A DNA stretch of 64,000 nt, from the NCBI GenBank assembly GCA_039810245.1, contig JBDHWQ010000009.1, positions 1 to 64,000 of the forward strand, written 5' to 3'. Shown here piece by piece: positions 42,646-50,795 of this stretch (within the stretch, counting starts at the first letter, position 1; the number at the start of each line of letters is the position of its first letter). The notes beneath the pieces were generated by a model. The model was given only the letters and a program-made list of their open reading frames with translations. It did no database searches and was not told the origin of the DNA. The translations under genes and the position numbers were made by a program. Source of the DNA: CALDSL01 sp039810245. GTDB taxonomy: Bacteria; Chloroflexota; Anaerolineae; Anaerolineales; Anaerolineaceae.

Positions 42646-43335
42646 TTACTTCCCGGCCAGCGCGGCTTCGACCGCGCCTTCCAGAGCGTTCATGTCTACT
42701 GGAGTGCCATCGTTGACGATGAAGTACGGCGTGGCGTTGACGCCCTTGCCGCGCCCGTATTCCACGTTGTCATTCACTTTCTGTTCGTATTTCTTACTGT
42801 CGAGGCACTGGTTGAAGGCGGTGGTGTCCAGCTTGAGCCGGCGGGCAAATTCCTTCAGCGTATCGTCGTTGAACCCGCCCTTGTTTTCCGCGCCCTGGTT
42901 ATCAAAGAGGATATCATGGTAATCCCAGAACTTGCCCTGATCCATGGCGCAGTACGAAGCTTCAGCGGCGCGGATCGACTCGGGGCCGAGGAAACTAAAC
43001 GGCACATAGGTGAAGTACACCTGTCCGGTCTCCACGTATTTCTTCACAAAGTCGTCTTCTTTGGTGGTGGTGAACTGGCGGCAGAACGGGCACTGGAAGT
43101 CGGAGAATTCTTCCACCTTGACCGGGGCGTTGGGGTCGCCCATCGAATTTTGATTCACCTGCGGGCGTTCGCGGCCCTGGTAGGCGGGGCGAATGGACGG
43201 CCAGATGAGCAGCGCCGCGACGATCACGGCGGCCGCGCTGATGGTGAGAATGGTAAGCAGGCGCTGGCGTTTGCGAGCGCGCTCCTGTCGCGCGCGTTTT
43301 TCGGTGCGTTTTCCCGAACGGTTACTGGTTGTCAT
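42646..43335 (-). CDS. Membrane-anchored DsbA-like thiol oxidoreductase
   Basis: A 229-residue protein: a very basic N-terminus, one hydrophobic helix (about 27-47), then a thioredoxin-like domain with active-site C82-P-F-C85 in EFSDFQCPFCRQF. Two more cysteines (SYCAM, NQCLD) could form a structural disulfide. The cis-Pro loop is GVNATPYFIVND. It resembles Gram-positive BdbD/DsbA-type proteins that oxidise secreted proteins. No partner DsbB/VKOR gene is adjacent. It is transcribed alone, convergent with DUF554. Confidence 0.92.
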   Translation of the reverse strand: MTTSNRSGKRTEKRARQERARKRQRLLTILTISAAAVIVAALLIWPSIRPAYQGRERPQVNQNSMGDPNAPVKVEEFSDFQCPFCRQFTTTKEDDFVKKYVETGQVYFTYVPFSFLGPESIRAAEASYCAMDQGKFWDYHDILFDNQGAENKGGFNDDTLKEFARRLKLDTTAFNQCLDSKKYEQKVNDNVEYGRGKGVNATPYFIVNDGTPVDMNALEGAVEAALAGK

Positions 43336-43414
43336 CTATCTTCTCTCCTCATGGTTGTACCCTGGATTTTGACAGAAATAAGAAGGGATGTCAACCGGGC
43401 GTAGGGAGATGCAA

Positions 43415-43445
43415 GAAAAGCCCGCCCTGGCTTGCCAGGGCGGGG
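43415..43445 (-). terminator. pfaD terminator
   Basis: A GC stem (43421-43431 with 43434-43444) followed on the reverse strand by TTTTCTTG. It lies just after the PfaD gene's end on that strand. Confidence 0.78.
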
Positions 43446-43491
43446 AGATGGGTGATCCCCTAAAATAACGATACCCATAAGGAATTGGCAG

Positions 43492-45144
43492 CTAGAACGC
43501 CGGACGATGCGGGCGGTAGAACTCGAGGGCGGGGGAGAGGGCGATGCCGGCCAGCTTGAGCGCGGCGGTGCGGAACTGGTAGGCGCTGCCGTTGAGGATG
43601 TGCAGGTTGGCGTCCAGCACATGGCGGTTGGCAGGCTCGGCCAGGTAGGTCCCGCGCGTCCAGTCGTTGAAGCTCCCCAGCGAAGGGCCGCACCAGATCT
43701 GATAATCCATTTCGCGGCCTTTTTCGCCGCTGTTAGACCAGCGCGACGACAGGCCCAGGTACCAGCGGAAGACCAGCGCCATTTTGTGATGCGGGTCGCG
43801 CTCGGCGCGTTCCACCTGCGACGGGTCGCGCCCGGTGAAGAAGGCGCGCGTATCCTGCCAGATGGTGTCGATGTCACGCTGAAAAATCTGCTTCTCCAGC
43901 TTCTGGCGCTCGGCGGGCGGAATATCGTCCAGCGTGGGGTAACGCGTGTACAGCTCGTACAGTTTGGCGGCGCGCATGGGGAACATGGTTCCCAGCTTGA
44001 GCACCTGCACGCGCACGCCCATTTCGAACATATCAGCCGAGGGGGCCATGACCACGTCGGCCATGCTGGCTTTGGCCAGCAGCGCGCGGGTGTGCTCGGA
44101 TGCGCCGGCCTCGACACAGGCCTGGTTGATTGAGCCGGTCACCAGGTATGCCGCGCCCATCATCAGCGCGGCCAGCGCAGCGGCGGGGGTGCTGATGCCG
44201 CCTGCCGCGCCCACGCGCACCGGGGTGGGGAAATTGTGCCTGGCCTGCAACTCGTCGCGCAGGGCGATCATGGTCGGCAGCAGGCCGACCAGCGGGCGGT
44301 TGTCGGTGTGGCCGCCGGAATCGGCTTCGGCGGTGATGTCATCTGCCATGGGCACAAGGCGCGCGAGCTGCGCCTGGAGTGGGGTGATCTGCCCACCGGC
44401 AAGGAGCTGCTGCACGATATCTTCGGGGGCGGGCTGCAGGAAGCGCGCGGCGACTTCTTTGCGCGAGAGCTTGGCGATGACGCGGTTGCCAACCTCAACG
44501 CCGCCCTGCGGGGTGGGGCGCAGGCCGGCCAACCGGTAGCGCACCAGCGCCGGGGTCAGGTCGAGAAAGGCTGAGGCTTCGACGACGCGGATACCGTACT
44601 GGAGGTACAGGTCTACCGCGCGGTGCTCCATAGTCGGGTCAAACGGGCTGTGGATCAGGTTAAAGGCGTAGGGGCCGTTGGGCAGGGCAGCCTGGATGCG
44701 TGAGATGGCGTCTTCGAGCCGCGCGGGGGGCAGACCGGCCGCGCCAAATGAGCCCAGCATGCCACCCTGGCCCAGCGCCACCACCATATCAACCGAGGTA
44801 ATGGCATTGGCCATTGCGCCGGCATAGAGCGCATAGCGCAGGCCGTAGGCCTGCTTGAAGTCAGGATCGCCCAGGCGCGTGGCGGGCAAGGCCGCCGCGG
44901 ACGCCAGCAAGGTCACCGCGCCGGCGCCATTGCTGTGAGCATCGTCGCCGGGGTGGTTGGTCAGCCCGGTGCGGCCGTCAGCGGCGCGCACTACAGCGAC
45001 GGGGCGGCTGATGTCCATGAGGGCGGCGCGCATGCCGGCCTCGTCAAAGGCGATGGCGGAATGGGGGCCGTGCCAGGGCTGGGATGCGGGCGCGGCTGCG
45101 GGGGAGGCATCCGCGGGCCGGATGAGGGGGTGGGGTGTGGTCAT
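43492..45144 (-). CDS. pfaD: PfaD-family protein (FMN enoyl reductase / nitronate monooxygenase-like)
   Basis: A 550-residue TIM-barrel FMN protein. The first ~100 residues precede LGDPDFKQAYGLRYALYAGAMANAITSVDMV, and VRVGAAGGISTPAAALAALMMGAAYLVTGSINQAC is the FMN phosphate and substrate region; the C-terminal part with DIDTIWQDTRAFFTGRDPSQVERAERDPHHKMALVFRWYLG is specific to the PfaD group. In PUFA synthases PfaD is the separate enoyl reductase acting with PfaA-C, which are absent here. It may act with another polyketide or fatty-acid synthase. ATG at 45144 has AAGGA 8 bp upstream; an upstream in-frame ATG at 45189 is less likely. Confidence 0.88.
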   Translation of the reverse strand: MTTPHPLIRPADASPAAAPASQPWHGPHSAIAFDEAGMRAALMDISRPVAVVRAADGRTGLTNHPGDDAHSNGAGAVTLLASAAALPATRLGDPDFKQAYGLRYALYAGAMANAITSVDMVVALGQGGMLGSFGAAGLPPARLEDAISRIQAALPNGPYAFNLIHSPFDPTMEHRAVDLYLQYGIRVVEASAFLDLTPALVRYRLAGLRPTPQGGVEVGNRVIAKLSRKEVAARFLQPAPEDIVQQLLAGGQITPLQAQLARLVPMADDITAEADSGGHTDNRPLVGLLPTMIALRDELQARHNFPTPVRVGAAGGISTPAAALAALMMGAAYLVTGSINQACVEAGASEHTRALLAKASMADVVMAPSADMFEMGVRVQVLKLGTMFPMRAAKLYELYTRYPTLDDIPPAERQKLEKQIFQRDIDTIWQDTRAFFTGRDPSQVERAERDPHHKMALVFRWYLGLSSRWSNSGEKGREMDYQIWCGPSLGSFNDWTRGTYLAEPANRHVLDANLHILNGSAYQFRTAALKLAGIALSPALEFYRPHRPAF

Positions 45145-45421
45145 AGGAGGGGTCCTTAATTGTCTCGCGGCTTTGGTGGGGGTTCTCATCTGTTCCCACG
45201 ATTGCCGAAATTTGACGATTTATCGTACCGGTAGTGCATCTTCCGGCTTCTCTGAGAAGACATGCGGAGGGAGAGCGCCACCCGCAGGGTGCTCTTCGAG
45301 CAGGCGCATCCTTCGCGCTTTGGAGAGCGGGATGGGGTGGGTGTGCGCACTGTAGAAACACGCGGGGCGACGGCTCGCCTCTGGGCGCGCTGTGCGTTAC
45401 AACACCGGAGCGCGGGGAAGG
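45145..45421. other. Intergenic region with a repeat
   Basis: 277 bp with no credible gene. It holds the second copy of the 34-bp hairpin repeat and otherwise GC-rich sequence without clear promoters. Confidence 0.6.
45275..45308 (+). repeat. 34-bp dispersed hairpin repeat, copy 2
   Basis: Exact match to 27870-27903, same orientation, again just beyond the 3' end of a reverse-strand gene (the GNAT protein ending at 45422). Similar placement in both copies suggests a REP-like or terminator-associated role. Confidence 0.85.
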
Positions 45422-46270
45422 TTACGTGCCGCGGTAGAGGTAGACCGGGAAGCTGTCGCCGGTCAGGTCGAAGCCCATGGCGCGGTAGAGCGCCAGCGAG
45501 GCATGGTTGCTGCTCTGGGTATTGACCGTGAGCTGCCACGACCCGCTGCGCCGGAACTGCGAGAACAGGTTGTAGACCAGCACGTAACCGATGTTACGGC
45601 GCTGCGCATCCGGGCGCACGGCCAGCCGCGCCAGGTGCGTGGCCAGCGGCGTAGATGTGGTGATCTGAAAGCCGAGGATGCGCCCGTTTTCTTCGACCAC
45701 GCTGGAAAAGGCTGCCATGTGGAAGGCCAGCTCGATATCGCGGATCGAGTTGCGCCACACCGGCTCGAAGGCCAGGTTGTCCACCTCGGCCACCTCGGGC
45801 AGGTCGGCGCGCTGCATGGGGCGCACGGCCAGCCCGCGCGGCATGGAGCGCGGGTTGGGGAGCTGGTTGTTCCACTGCAGCACGACGATATCCTGGGTAT
45901 GCTCAAACTGGTTTTGCGCCAGCAGGTCGTTAAACCAGCGGCTGAGGCCCACCGCGGCGATTCGGGTTGTAGCGCGCGATTGGATCTGCTCCAGCGCGCG
46001 CGGGAACAGCGCGCGCCAGGCGGCGGTGGGCGGGAACTGCCCCGAAGCGGCAAACAGCCGCACCCAGGCTACGTCGGGCGGGTCGGCGGGGAAGGCGAGG
46101 GCGGCCAGCGCCTGCCCATCCTGCTCGGCCAGCCAGAATGGGCGGTGGCCCAGCCAGTCGAGCGAGGCGCGCCAGTCGAGGTGGCGGTTAATATAAAACT
46201 CGCGGTTGAGCAGCGCCGAGAGGATGGGCTCGTCGCTGATTTCCGCGGGACGTATGGCTGGCTCGGGCAT
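45422..46270 (-). CDS. GNAT acetyltransferase (two-domain, RimI-like)
   Basis: A 282-residue protein with an N-terminal GNAT-like half of low similarity (about 1-130) and a well-formed C-terminal GNAT domain. The latter has THLARLAVRPDAQRRNIGYVLVYNLFSQF as the acetyl-CoA motif (R-R-N-I-G in place of Q-G-x-G) and NHASLALYRAMGFDLTGDSF. Substrate unknown. It is last in a reverse-strand set with a TPR and a double-XRE protein, 24 bp after the TPR gene. Confidence 0.85.
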   Translation of the reverse strand: MPEPAIRPAEISDEPILSALLNREFYINRHLDWRASLDWLGHRPFWLAEQDGQALAALAFPADPPDVAWVRLFAASGQFPPTAAWRALFPRALEQIQSRATTRIAAVGLSRWFNDLLAQNQFEHTQDIVVLQWNNQLPNPRSMPRGLAVRPMQRADLPEVAEVDNLAFEPVWRNSIRDIELAFHMAAFSSVVEENGRILGFQITTSTPLATHLARLAVRPDAQRRNIGYVLVYNLFSQFRRSGSWQLTVNTQSSNHASLALYRAMGFDLTGDSFPVYLYRGT

Positions 46271-46294
46271 GGCGCCTTTCTCCCGCCGGCGAGG

Positions 46295-46837
46295 TTACGA
46301 CCCGATGAGCCGGAAGACGATGCCCAGCAGGCTTTTGAGCACGCGCTCGCGCAGGGTCAGCTTGCGCTGCGCATCCAGCGCGATGCGCATGGTTGCCATG
46401 GCCTCGATGCGCTTGCCGGTGCGGAACTGCAGGAACGAGATGCTCTTGAGCACGAAGGCGCGCATCTCGGTCTCGTTGATCTGCTTGAGCAGCTCGGACG
46501 ACTGCTGGTAGAGCGCCAGCGCCTGGTCGGTTTTCTTCAGGCTCTCCAGGGCCGAGGCCTGGTTGGAGAGGGCAATCGCCTGGCGGCGCAGGTCGCCGGC
46601 CTGGGCAAAGGCCTGGTCGGTCTGCGCGGCGGCTTCGTAGGCAGCGCCGGCATTGCCGCCCTTAAGCAGCGCCACGCTGGCATTGTTGGCCATCTCGGCC
46701 GCCATCAGCGCGTCGCCGGCGGCGGCATAGGCTTCCTGCGCCGACTGGTATTTCTTGGCTGCCAGCGCGTATTCTTCGGTCTGGTAAGCGGCTTCGGCTT
46801 CCTGCACCAGCTTGAGCGGATCGGCGTTGAGCGTCAT
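46295..46837 (-). CDS. TPR-like repeat protein
   Basis: A 180-residue all-helical protein made of tetratricopeptide-like repeats (LVQEAEAAYQTEEYALAAKKYQSAQEAYAAAGDAL; AAQTDQAFAQAGDLRRQAIALSNQASALESL; TDQALALYQQSSELLKQI). It has no signal peptide or membrane helix, so it is likely a cytoplasmic scaffold. The gene begins 2 bp after the XRE gene's stop, so it may serve that regulator. No target is visible. Confidence 0.83.
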   Translation of the reverse strand: MTLNADPLKLVQEAEAAYQTEEYALAAKKYQSAQEAYAAAGDALMAAEMANNASVALLKGGNAGAAYEAAAQTDQAFAQAGDLRRQAIALSNQASALESLKKTDQALALYQQSSELLKQINETEMRAFVLKSISFLQFRTGKRIEAMATMRIALDAQRKLTLRERVLKSLLGIVFRLIGS

Positions 46838-46839
46838 CG

Positions 46840-47517
46840 TTAGTAGGTGATCTCCAGCAGGCCTTCGGCGATGCCGCGCAGCCGCTCGACGTTCAGCTCA
46901 CTCAGGCGAATGGCCAGCTCGATGTACGGCCGGTTGACCGGCTTGCTGGCGAACTCGCGCAGCTCGGGGGAAAGCTCGAGGAACTGCCGCACCACCTGCT
47001 GGTCGGAGCGCCATTTGCCGATCGGGCCGGACTGGTCGAAGAAGTCTTCGATGCGCAGTGACAGCGCGGCGGCGATCAGCTCCAGGTCGGCCAGGTTGAT
47101 GGCGGCGTCGCCGCCTTCGTAGGTTTTCAGCGTTTCTTCATCGATGCCGGTTTTGGCGGCCAGCTCACGGTGAGTGAGGTTGGCCTTAGTGCGCCCCATG
47201 CGCAGGTGCGCGGCGATGATGCGGTTGCGCAGCTTCATCAGCCGCTCGGACTGGCGCGGGGCGGCGGCCGCCTGCCCGGTGAGCGAGGTGCTGGACCAGA
47301 AGTGCTCGAGGGGCACGTCGAGGAAGAAGGCCAGTGATTCGAGCTCGGGCAGCGAAGGGGCCAGCAGGCCTTTTTCGTACTGCTCATAGCGCTCGAGGGC
47401 GACGCACATGGCATCCGCGCATTCCTGCGGGGTGCGCCGGTTGGCGGTGCGCGCATCGTAGATGAGCGCGCCCAGCTTGCGCGAACGGATCCGTACCAGT
47501 TGTTGTTGTGTGCTCAT
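46840..47517 (-). CDS. Tandem XRE-family helix-turn-helix regulator
   Basis: A 225-residue protein with two Cro/CI-type HTH domains: residues ~12-68 (LGALIYDARTANRRTPQECADAMCVALERYEQYEKG) and ~100-160 (KANLTHRELAAKTGIDEETLKTYEGGDAAINLADLELIAAAL). The C-terminal ~60 residues are helical. Two DNA-binding domains in one chain suggest binding of two half-sites or of DNA and a partner. The ATG at 47517 has GAGAAGG about 9 bp upstream; longer frames would run into the repeat block. Followed directly by the TPR gene. Confidence 0.87.
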   Translation of the reverse strand: MSTQQQLVRIRSRKLGALIYDARTANRRTPQECADAMCVALERYEQYEKGLLAPSLPELESLAFFLDVPLEHFWSSTSLTGQAAAAPRQSERLMKLRNRIIAAHLRMGRTKANLTHRELAAKTGIDEETLKTYEGGDAAINLADLELIAAALSLRIEDFFDQSGPIGKWRSDQQVVRQFLELSPELREFASKPVNRPYIELAIRLSELNVERLRGIAEGLLEITY

Positions 47518-47578
47518 ACGCAGCCTTCTCTTCCCATACACTCGGAAACCGCTGCCCGGACATTCGGGTGTGTATGTA

Positions 47579-47760
47579 TTATAGCAGACCCCCCTCCGGC
47601 TCCCCCCATAAATACGAACGGTTTTGGGGGGAGGGCAGACCCCCCTCAATCCCCCCAAATCGCAAAGAGCGCGATTTGGAGGGAAGCTTCATACTCCCTC
47701 CAAATGCGTTTTTCAGCATTTGGGGGGAGTTAGAGGGGGGTGAGCCTTTATTTTGCATGA
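47579..47760. repeat. C/G-tract palindromic repeat block
   Basis: A run of C6/G6 tracts and two hairpins: CCCCCCAAATCGC...GCGATTTGGAGG (about 47654-47683) and CTCCCTCCAAATGC...GCATTTGGGGGGAG (about 47695-47730). The CAGACCCCCCTC word occurs twice (47584 and 47636). It resembles repeat arrays that recur between genes in some Chloroflexota and cyanobacteria (from memory). It lies between the XRE and cpaF genes, upstream of the XRE start and downstream of cpaF's end. Confidence 0.75.
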
Positions 47761-47777
47761 CCATTTCTACCAGACGC

Positions 47778-49091
47778 CTAACGCCGTCGGTTCCCCAGCA
47801 TATCGCCCAGGTTGGCGCCGAAGACTTCGGGGCCGAGACGGAAGCCGGCGGCTTCGAGGCGCGGCGTGAACAGCGGGCGGATGCCGGTGGGGCGCAGCTC
47901 GCCGATTACGTTGCCGTCCGCGGAGATGCCGGTCTGCTCGAAGCGGAAAATGTCGGTCATCACGATGGTATCGCCTTCCATGCCCGAGACTTCGGTGATG
48001 GAGGTGATCTTGCGCGTGCCGTCCTTCATGCGCGTCTGCTGCACGATCAGGTCAATGGCCGAGGCCACCTGCTCGCGGATGACGCGCACCGGCAGATCCA
48101 TGCCCGACATGAGGCACATGGTCTCCAGGCGGCTGAGCGCGTCGCGCGGGGAGTTGGCGTGCAGGGTGGTCAGCGAGCCGTCATGGCCGGTGTTCATCGC
48201 CTGGAGCATGTCCAGCGCTTCGCCGCCGCGGCATTCGCCCACCACGATGCGGTCGGGGCGCATGCGCAGCGCGTTGCGCACCAGGTCGCGGATGGTGACC
48301 TGGTTGCGGCCTTCGATGTTGGGCGGCTTGGTCTCCATGCGCACCACGTGATCCTGCTGCAGCTTCAATTCCGCCGCGTCCTCGATGGTGACGATGCGCT
48401 CGTCCTCGGGGATGTAGCCGGAAAGCACGTTGAGCAGGGTGGTCTTGCCCGAGCCGGTGCCGCCCGAAATGAGCACGTTGAAGCGCGCGGTGACGCAGGC
48501 GCGCAGGAACTCGGCCATGTTGCGCGTCAGCGAACCGTAGGAAATGAGCTGGTCCACCGAGAGCTTGCCGCGCTGGAACTTGCGGATGGTGATGGTGGGG
48601 CCGTCGATGGCCACCGGCTCGATCACCGCGTTGACGCGCGAGCCATCCGGCAGGCGCGCATCCACCGTGGGGCTTTCGCTGTCGATGCGCCGGCCGAGGG
48701 GCAGGATGATCTTTTCGATCACGCGCAGCACCTGCTCGTTGTTGTCGAAGGTGACGTTGGTTTTCGTCAGCCGGCCCTTGCGCTCGATGTAGATCTTTTT
48801 GGGGCCGTTGACCATCACTTCGCTGATATCGGGGTCGTCCAGCAGCGGCTGCAGGGGGCCGTAGCCCAGCAGGTCGTCCACAATCTCGTGGAAAAGCTGG
48901 TCGCGCACGGTGTTGGGGAGCTGCAGGCGCGTGGACTGGTACAACTGCTGCAAAAGGTGCTGCACCGCCTGGCGGCGGTCGGCGCCGGGCATGGAATTGT
49001 TCTCCAGCTCGCGCGAGACGCCGGCGATGAGATAATTCTTGAGCTTGAGCAGCTCCTGGGCGGCGGTATGCGACTGCGCGGATACGTTCAT
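47778..49091 (-). CDS. cpaF: Type II/IV secretion ATPase, CpaF/TadA family
   Basis: A 437-residue hexameric ATPase of the kind that drives Tad pili. Walker A GGTGSGKT ends with K216-T, the Asp box is TIEDAAELKL, Walker B-like is RPDRIVVGECRGGEALDMLQAMNTGHDGSLTTLHANSP, and the His box follows. The N-terminal domain has LRTPNT...VDDLLGYGPLQPLLDDPDISEVMVNG, diagnostic for CpaF. No other Tad gene (tadB/C, pilin, prepilin peptidase) is in the window, so its partners lie elsewhere. The start overlaps the small gene upstream by 4 bp. Confidence 0.94.
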   Translation of the reverse strand: MNVSAQSHTAAQELLKLKNYLIAGVSRELENNSMPGADRRQAVQHLLQQLYQSTRLQLPNTVRDQLFHEIVDDLLGYGPLQPLLDDPDISEVMVNGPKKIYIERKGRLTKTNVTFDNNEQVLRVIEKIILPLGRRIDSESPTVDARLPDGSRVNAVIEPVAIDGPTITIRKFQRGKLSVDQLISYGSLTRNMAEFLRACVTARFNVLISGGTGSGKTTLLNVLSGYIPEDERIVTIEDAAELKLQQDHVVRMETKPPNIEGRNQVTIRDLVRNALRMRPDRIVVGECRGGEALDMLQAMNTGHDGSLTTLHANSPRDALSRLETMCLMSGMDLPVRVIREQVASAIDLIVQQTRMKDGTRKITSITEVSGMEGDTIVMTDIFRFEQTGISADGNVIGELRPTGIRPLFTPRLEAAGFRLGPEVFGANLGDMLGNRRR

Positions 49092-49387
49092 TCTTTGCCC
49101 CCGGCTTCGCCCATTTCTTCCACGGGCAGCACCCAGACGATATGGCTCTGGTTTACCGATAAAAACCGGCCGGTGTACAGCGGGCGGCCGTCGGGGCCGA
49201 ACACGGTGGCGCCGGTCACCGCCAGAAACTCACCTTCTTCTTTGAGCGCGTCCAGCAGGCGCATGTTGGGGCGCACGTGCACCTCGCCGCGGATGCGCTG
49301 CGCGGTGGTCTGGATGATGACCTGCACCGGCTTTTTGGTGACGACGTTGGTAAAGATCTTGCCTTTTTCATCGAACTGGGTGTACAT
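49088..49387 (-). CDS. Small protein coupled to cpaF (DUF6812-like)
   Basis: A 99-residue soluble protein: beta-rich, with VIIQTTAQRIRGEVHVRPNMRLLDAL and FLSVNQSHIVWVLPVEE. It fits a small family (DUF6812, from memory) found near cpaF-like genes. No catalytic motif. It overlaps cpaF by 4 bp and is probably cotranscribed as the first gene. Function unknown. Confidence 0.75.
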   Translation of the reverse strand: MYTQFDEKGKIFTNVVTKKPVQVIIQTTAQRIRGEVHVRPNMRLLDALKEEGEFLAVTGATVFGPDGRPLYTGRFLSVNQSHIVWVLPVEEMGEAGGKE

Positions 49388-49599
49388 GTAGACCTGCCTT
49401 GTTTGCGGTAATGTCGAACGTGGGTCTATGGACTATTCTACAATGTTTTGAGGCGATTTTCACCCACTCGCAGATTGCATTCCCGTAAGGTGCCGGGTGG
49501 GGGATGAACGCTATGGAAGGGTGGGTGATAGTATAATGATAAAATCATTCAACGATGTAAACTGTCATAGACGAGATATTGGTCTGCATGGTAAATGAT

Positions 49600-49625
49600 G
49601 GGTTCAAAAGCGAACCCCTCCTACG
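49600..49625 (+). repeat. Cassette hairpin element 1
   Basis: GGGTTCAAAAGCGAACCC with the trailing CTCCTAC. It precedes the gene at 49678. Related copies precede the other three island genes. Confidence 0.6.
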
Positions 49626-49677
49626 GAGTGATCTGTTGGACAAGACAGGATAGAGGAGATGGGCGGGAGTACATGAA

Positions 49678-49947
49678 ATGAACCGGAAAATCTGGCTGTT
49701 CATATTCTCGATTATGGATCGCTTAATATTTTATGTGTTGCTTATGCTCATATTAGCGAATTGTATAACCATTATTGGATATTTGCATAATCTCTATTTA
49801 TTGTTGCAACCCGGAGACCGTGCTTATTCTTATGACAATCCGTCATGGATGCCTTTTTTGTCTCTATCAGGAATGTTCCTGTTATTTTGGTTATATAGAT
49901 GGATACATCGAAGTCACATGCGCAAAAAGGCCAATACTGATGAATAG
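49678..49947 (+). CDS. Small two-helix membrane protein
   Basis: An 89-residue AT-rich gene product with two hydrophobic helices (about 7-36 and 60-76), a short extracellular segment with the YSYDNPSWMP tract, and a basic C-terminal end (HRSHMRKK). GGGAG lies 8 bp before the ATG. No family recognised. Because the adjacent cassettes look like immunity genes, it could be a membrane-bound immunity protein to a pore-forming toxin, but that is only a guess. Confidence 0.5.
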   Translation: MNRKIWLFIFSIMDRLIFYVLLMLILANCITIIGYLHNLYLLLQPGDRAYSYDNPSWMPFLSLSGMFLLFWLYRWIHRSHMRKKANTDE

Positions 49948-49966
49948 AAGAATTAATGTACTGACC

Positions 49967-50119
49967 AGCCAATAGGGTGGGATCGATTTTGATCCCACCA
50001 GAACTTGGCCATATACGACTTTTCTTACGGAAATTGGCAAAGTGACACAAAGATGAAATTCGATATGGAGTGAGCATGAGACTGCATAGAGCGGTGGGTT
50101 CAAGCGAACCCACCTACCT
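49967..50119 (+). repeat. ~155-bp two-hairpin element, copy A
   Basis: It begins AGCCAATAGGGTGGG, contains the hairpin GTGGGATC-GATTTT-GATCCCAC, a conserved core (ATATACGACTTTT...GCAAAGTGACACA...GATGAAATTCGATATGGAGT), and ends with the hairpin GTGGGTTC-AAGC-GAACCCAC followed by CTACC (50094-50118). Copy B at 50521-50678 is clearly related along its whole length with scattered differences. Confidence 0.85.
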
Positions 50120-50153
50120 AGTGGAGAACTTCTTCATATAGGAGGCGACGGTT

Positions 50154-50387
50154 ATGTGTACTGGCATAGAAGTTATTTACGTTCGCCTACTGAACGAAAA
50201 TACGTATGTATGCCGCCCTGTGGAAGCGATCAAACTTGATGATTTTACTTTTCGAATTCTACCAACGGAGGATTATGATCCATATGACGAAGAATGGGAG
50301 TTCCCACCGGGCAAAATCGTTCGTTGTAGGAAAGAGCTCGTGAATAATTACATGTCTTTTGTGGCTTTTGAGGAGGTAATTCGGTAA
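50154..50387 (+). CDS. Small acidic protein of unknown family
   Basis: A 77-residue protein, acidic, with IYVRLLNENTYVCRPVEAIKLDDFTFRIL and PTEDYDPYDEEWEFPPGKIVRCRK. From memory this pattern (VRLL..T.V.RPVEA ... EWEFPPGxIVRC) recurs in small hypothetical proteins in many bacteria, often near polymorphic toxin or immunity genes, but I cannot name the family. AGGAGGCGACGGTT lies before the ATG, a strong ribosome-binding site. Single cassette between two hairpin elements. Confidence 0.62.
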   Translation: MCTGIEVIYVRLLNENTYVCRPVEAIKLDDFTFRILPTEDYDPYDEEWEFPPGKIVRCRKELVNNYMSFVAFEEVIR

Positions 50388-50795
50388 TACGATGTATTTT
50401 TGTTTTTCAACTAACTATTGTTTGAAATGACGCGCACCTCGTTGCCAGCACGCACACGCCCAACGTCGCCCTTGCAGGCATGGCATGGACGTTCTCCTAC
50501 CTGGCGGGAAGCGAGCGAGAAGCCAGTAGGGTGGGATCGATTTTGATCTCACCAGAACTCGACCATACACGATTTTTACCACGGAAAATCTGCAAAGTGA
50601 TACAGCGATGAAATTCGAAATGGAGTGAGCATGAAACTGCATGGGAGCGGTGGGTTCAAAAGCGAACCTATCCTACGAACTATGCGCGCCTGGGATGGTA
50701 TGAGCCCAAGTGTGGGGAGGGAAGGGATACCAGGGAAATGGATTGCATTCCGGGCGGTTGGTGGAAGGGTCTACGAACTAATGGATTAATTGCAT
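50388..50795. other. Intergenic segment holding repeat copy B
   Basis: About 400 bp without a credible gene. The first part is AT-rich, then a GC-rich patch with TGGCGGGAAGC (seen again near 51723), then the two-hairpin element copy B and the gene 50796 leader. Confidence 0.6.
50521..50678 (+). repeat. ~155-bp two-hairpin element, copy B
   Basis: Starts AGCCAGTAGGGTGGG, with hairpin GTGGGATC-GATTTT-GATCTCAC, the shared core and the terminal TGGGTTCAAAAGCGAACCTA...CCTAC (50651-50676). It precedes the Imm53-like gene. Confidence 0.85.

Noticed and set aside
45145..45189. 15-residue N-terminal extension of PfaD from an upstream ATG
   Set aside because: The extension has no family similarity and the ATG at 45144 has the better spaced ribosome-binding site.
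47508..49391. Very long forward frame across cpaF
   Set aside because: A high-GC shadow; the reverse frame carries all CpaF motifs.
49772..50113. Reverse-strand open frames in the two-hairpin elements (also 50415-50642)
   Set aside because: They lie in repeat elements, one overlaps the small membrane gene, and the shared peptide follows only from the DNA repeat.
49967..50678. Integron attC sites
   Set aside because: The elements separate small genes, but I see no pair of GTTRRRY-type core sites in the right positions and no integrase.
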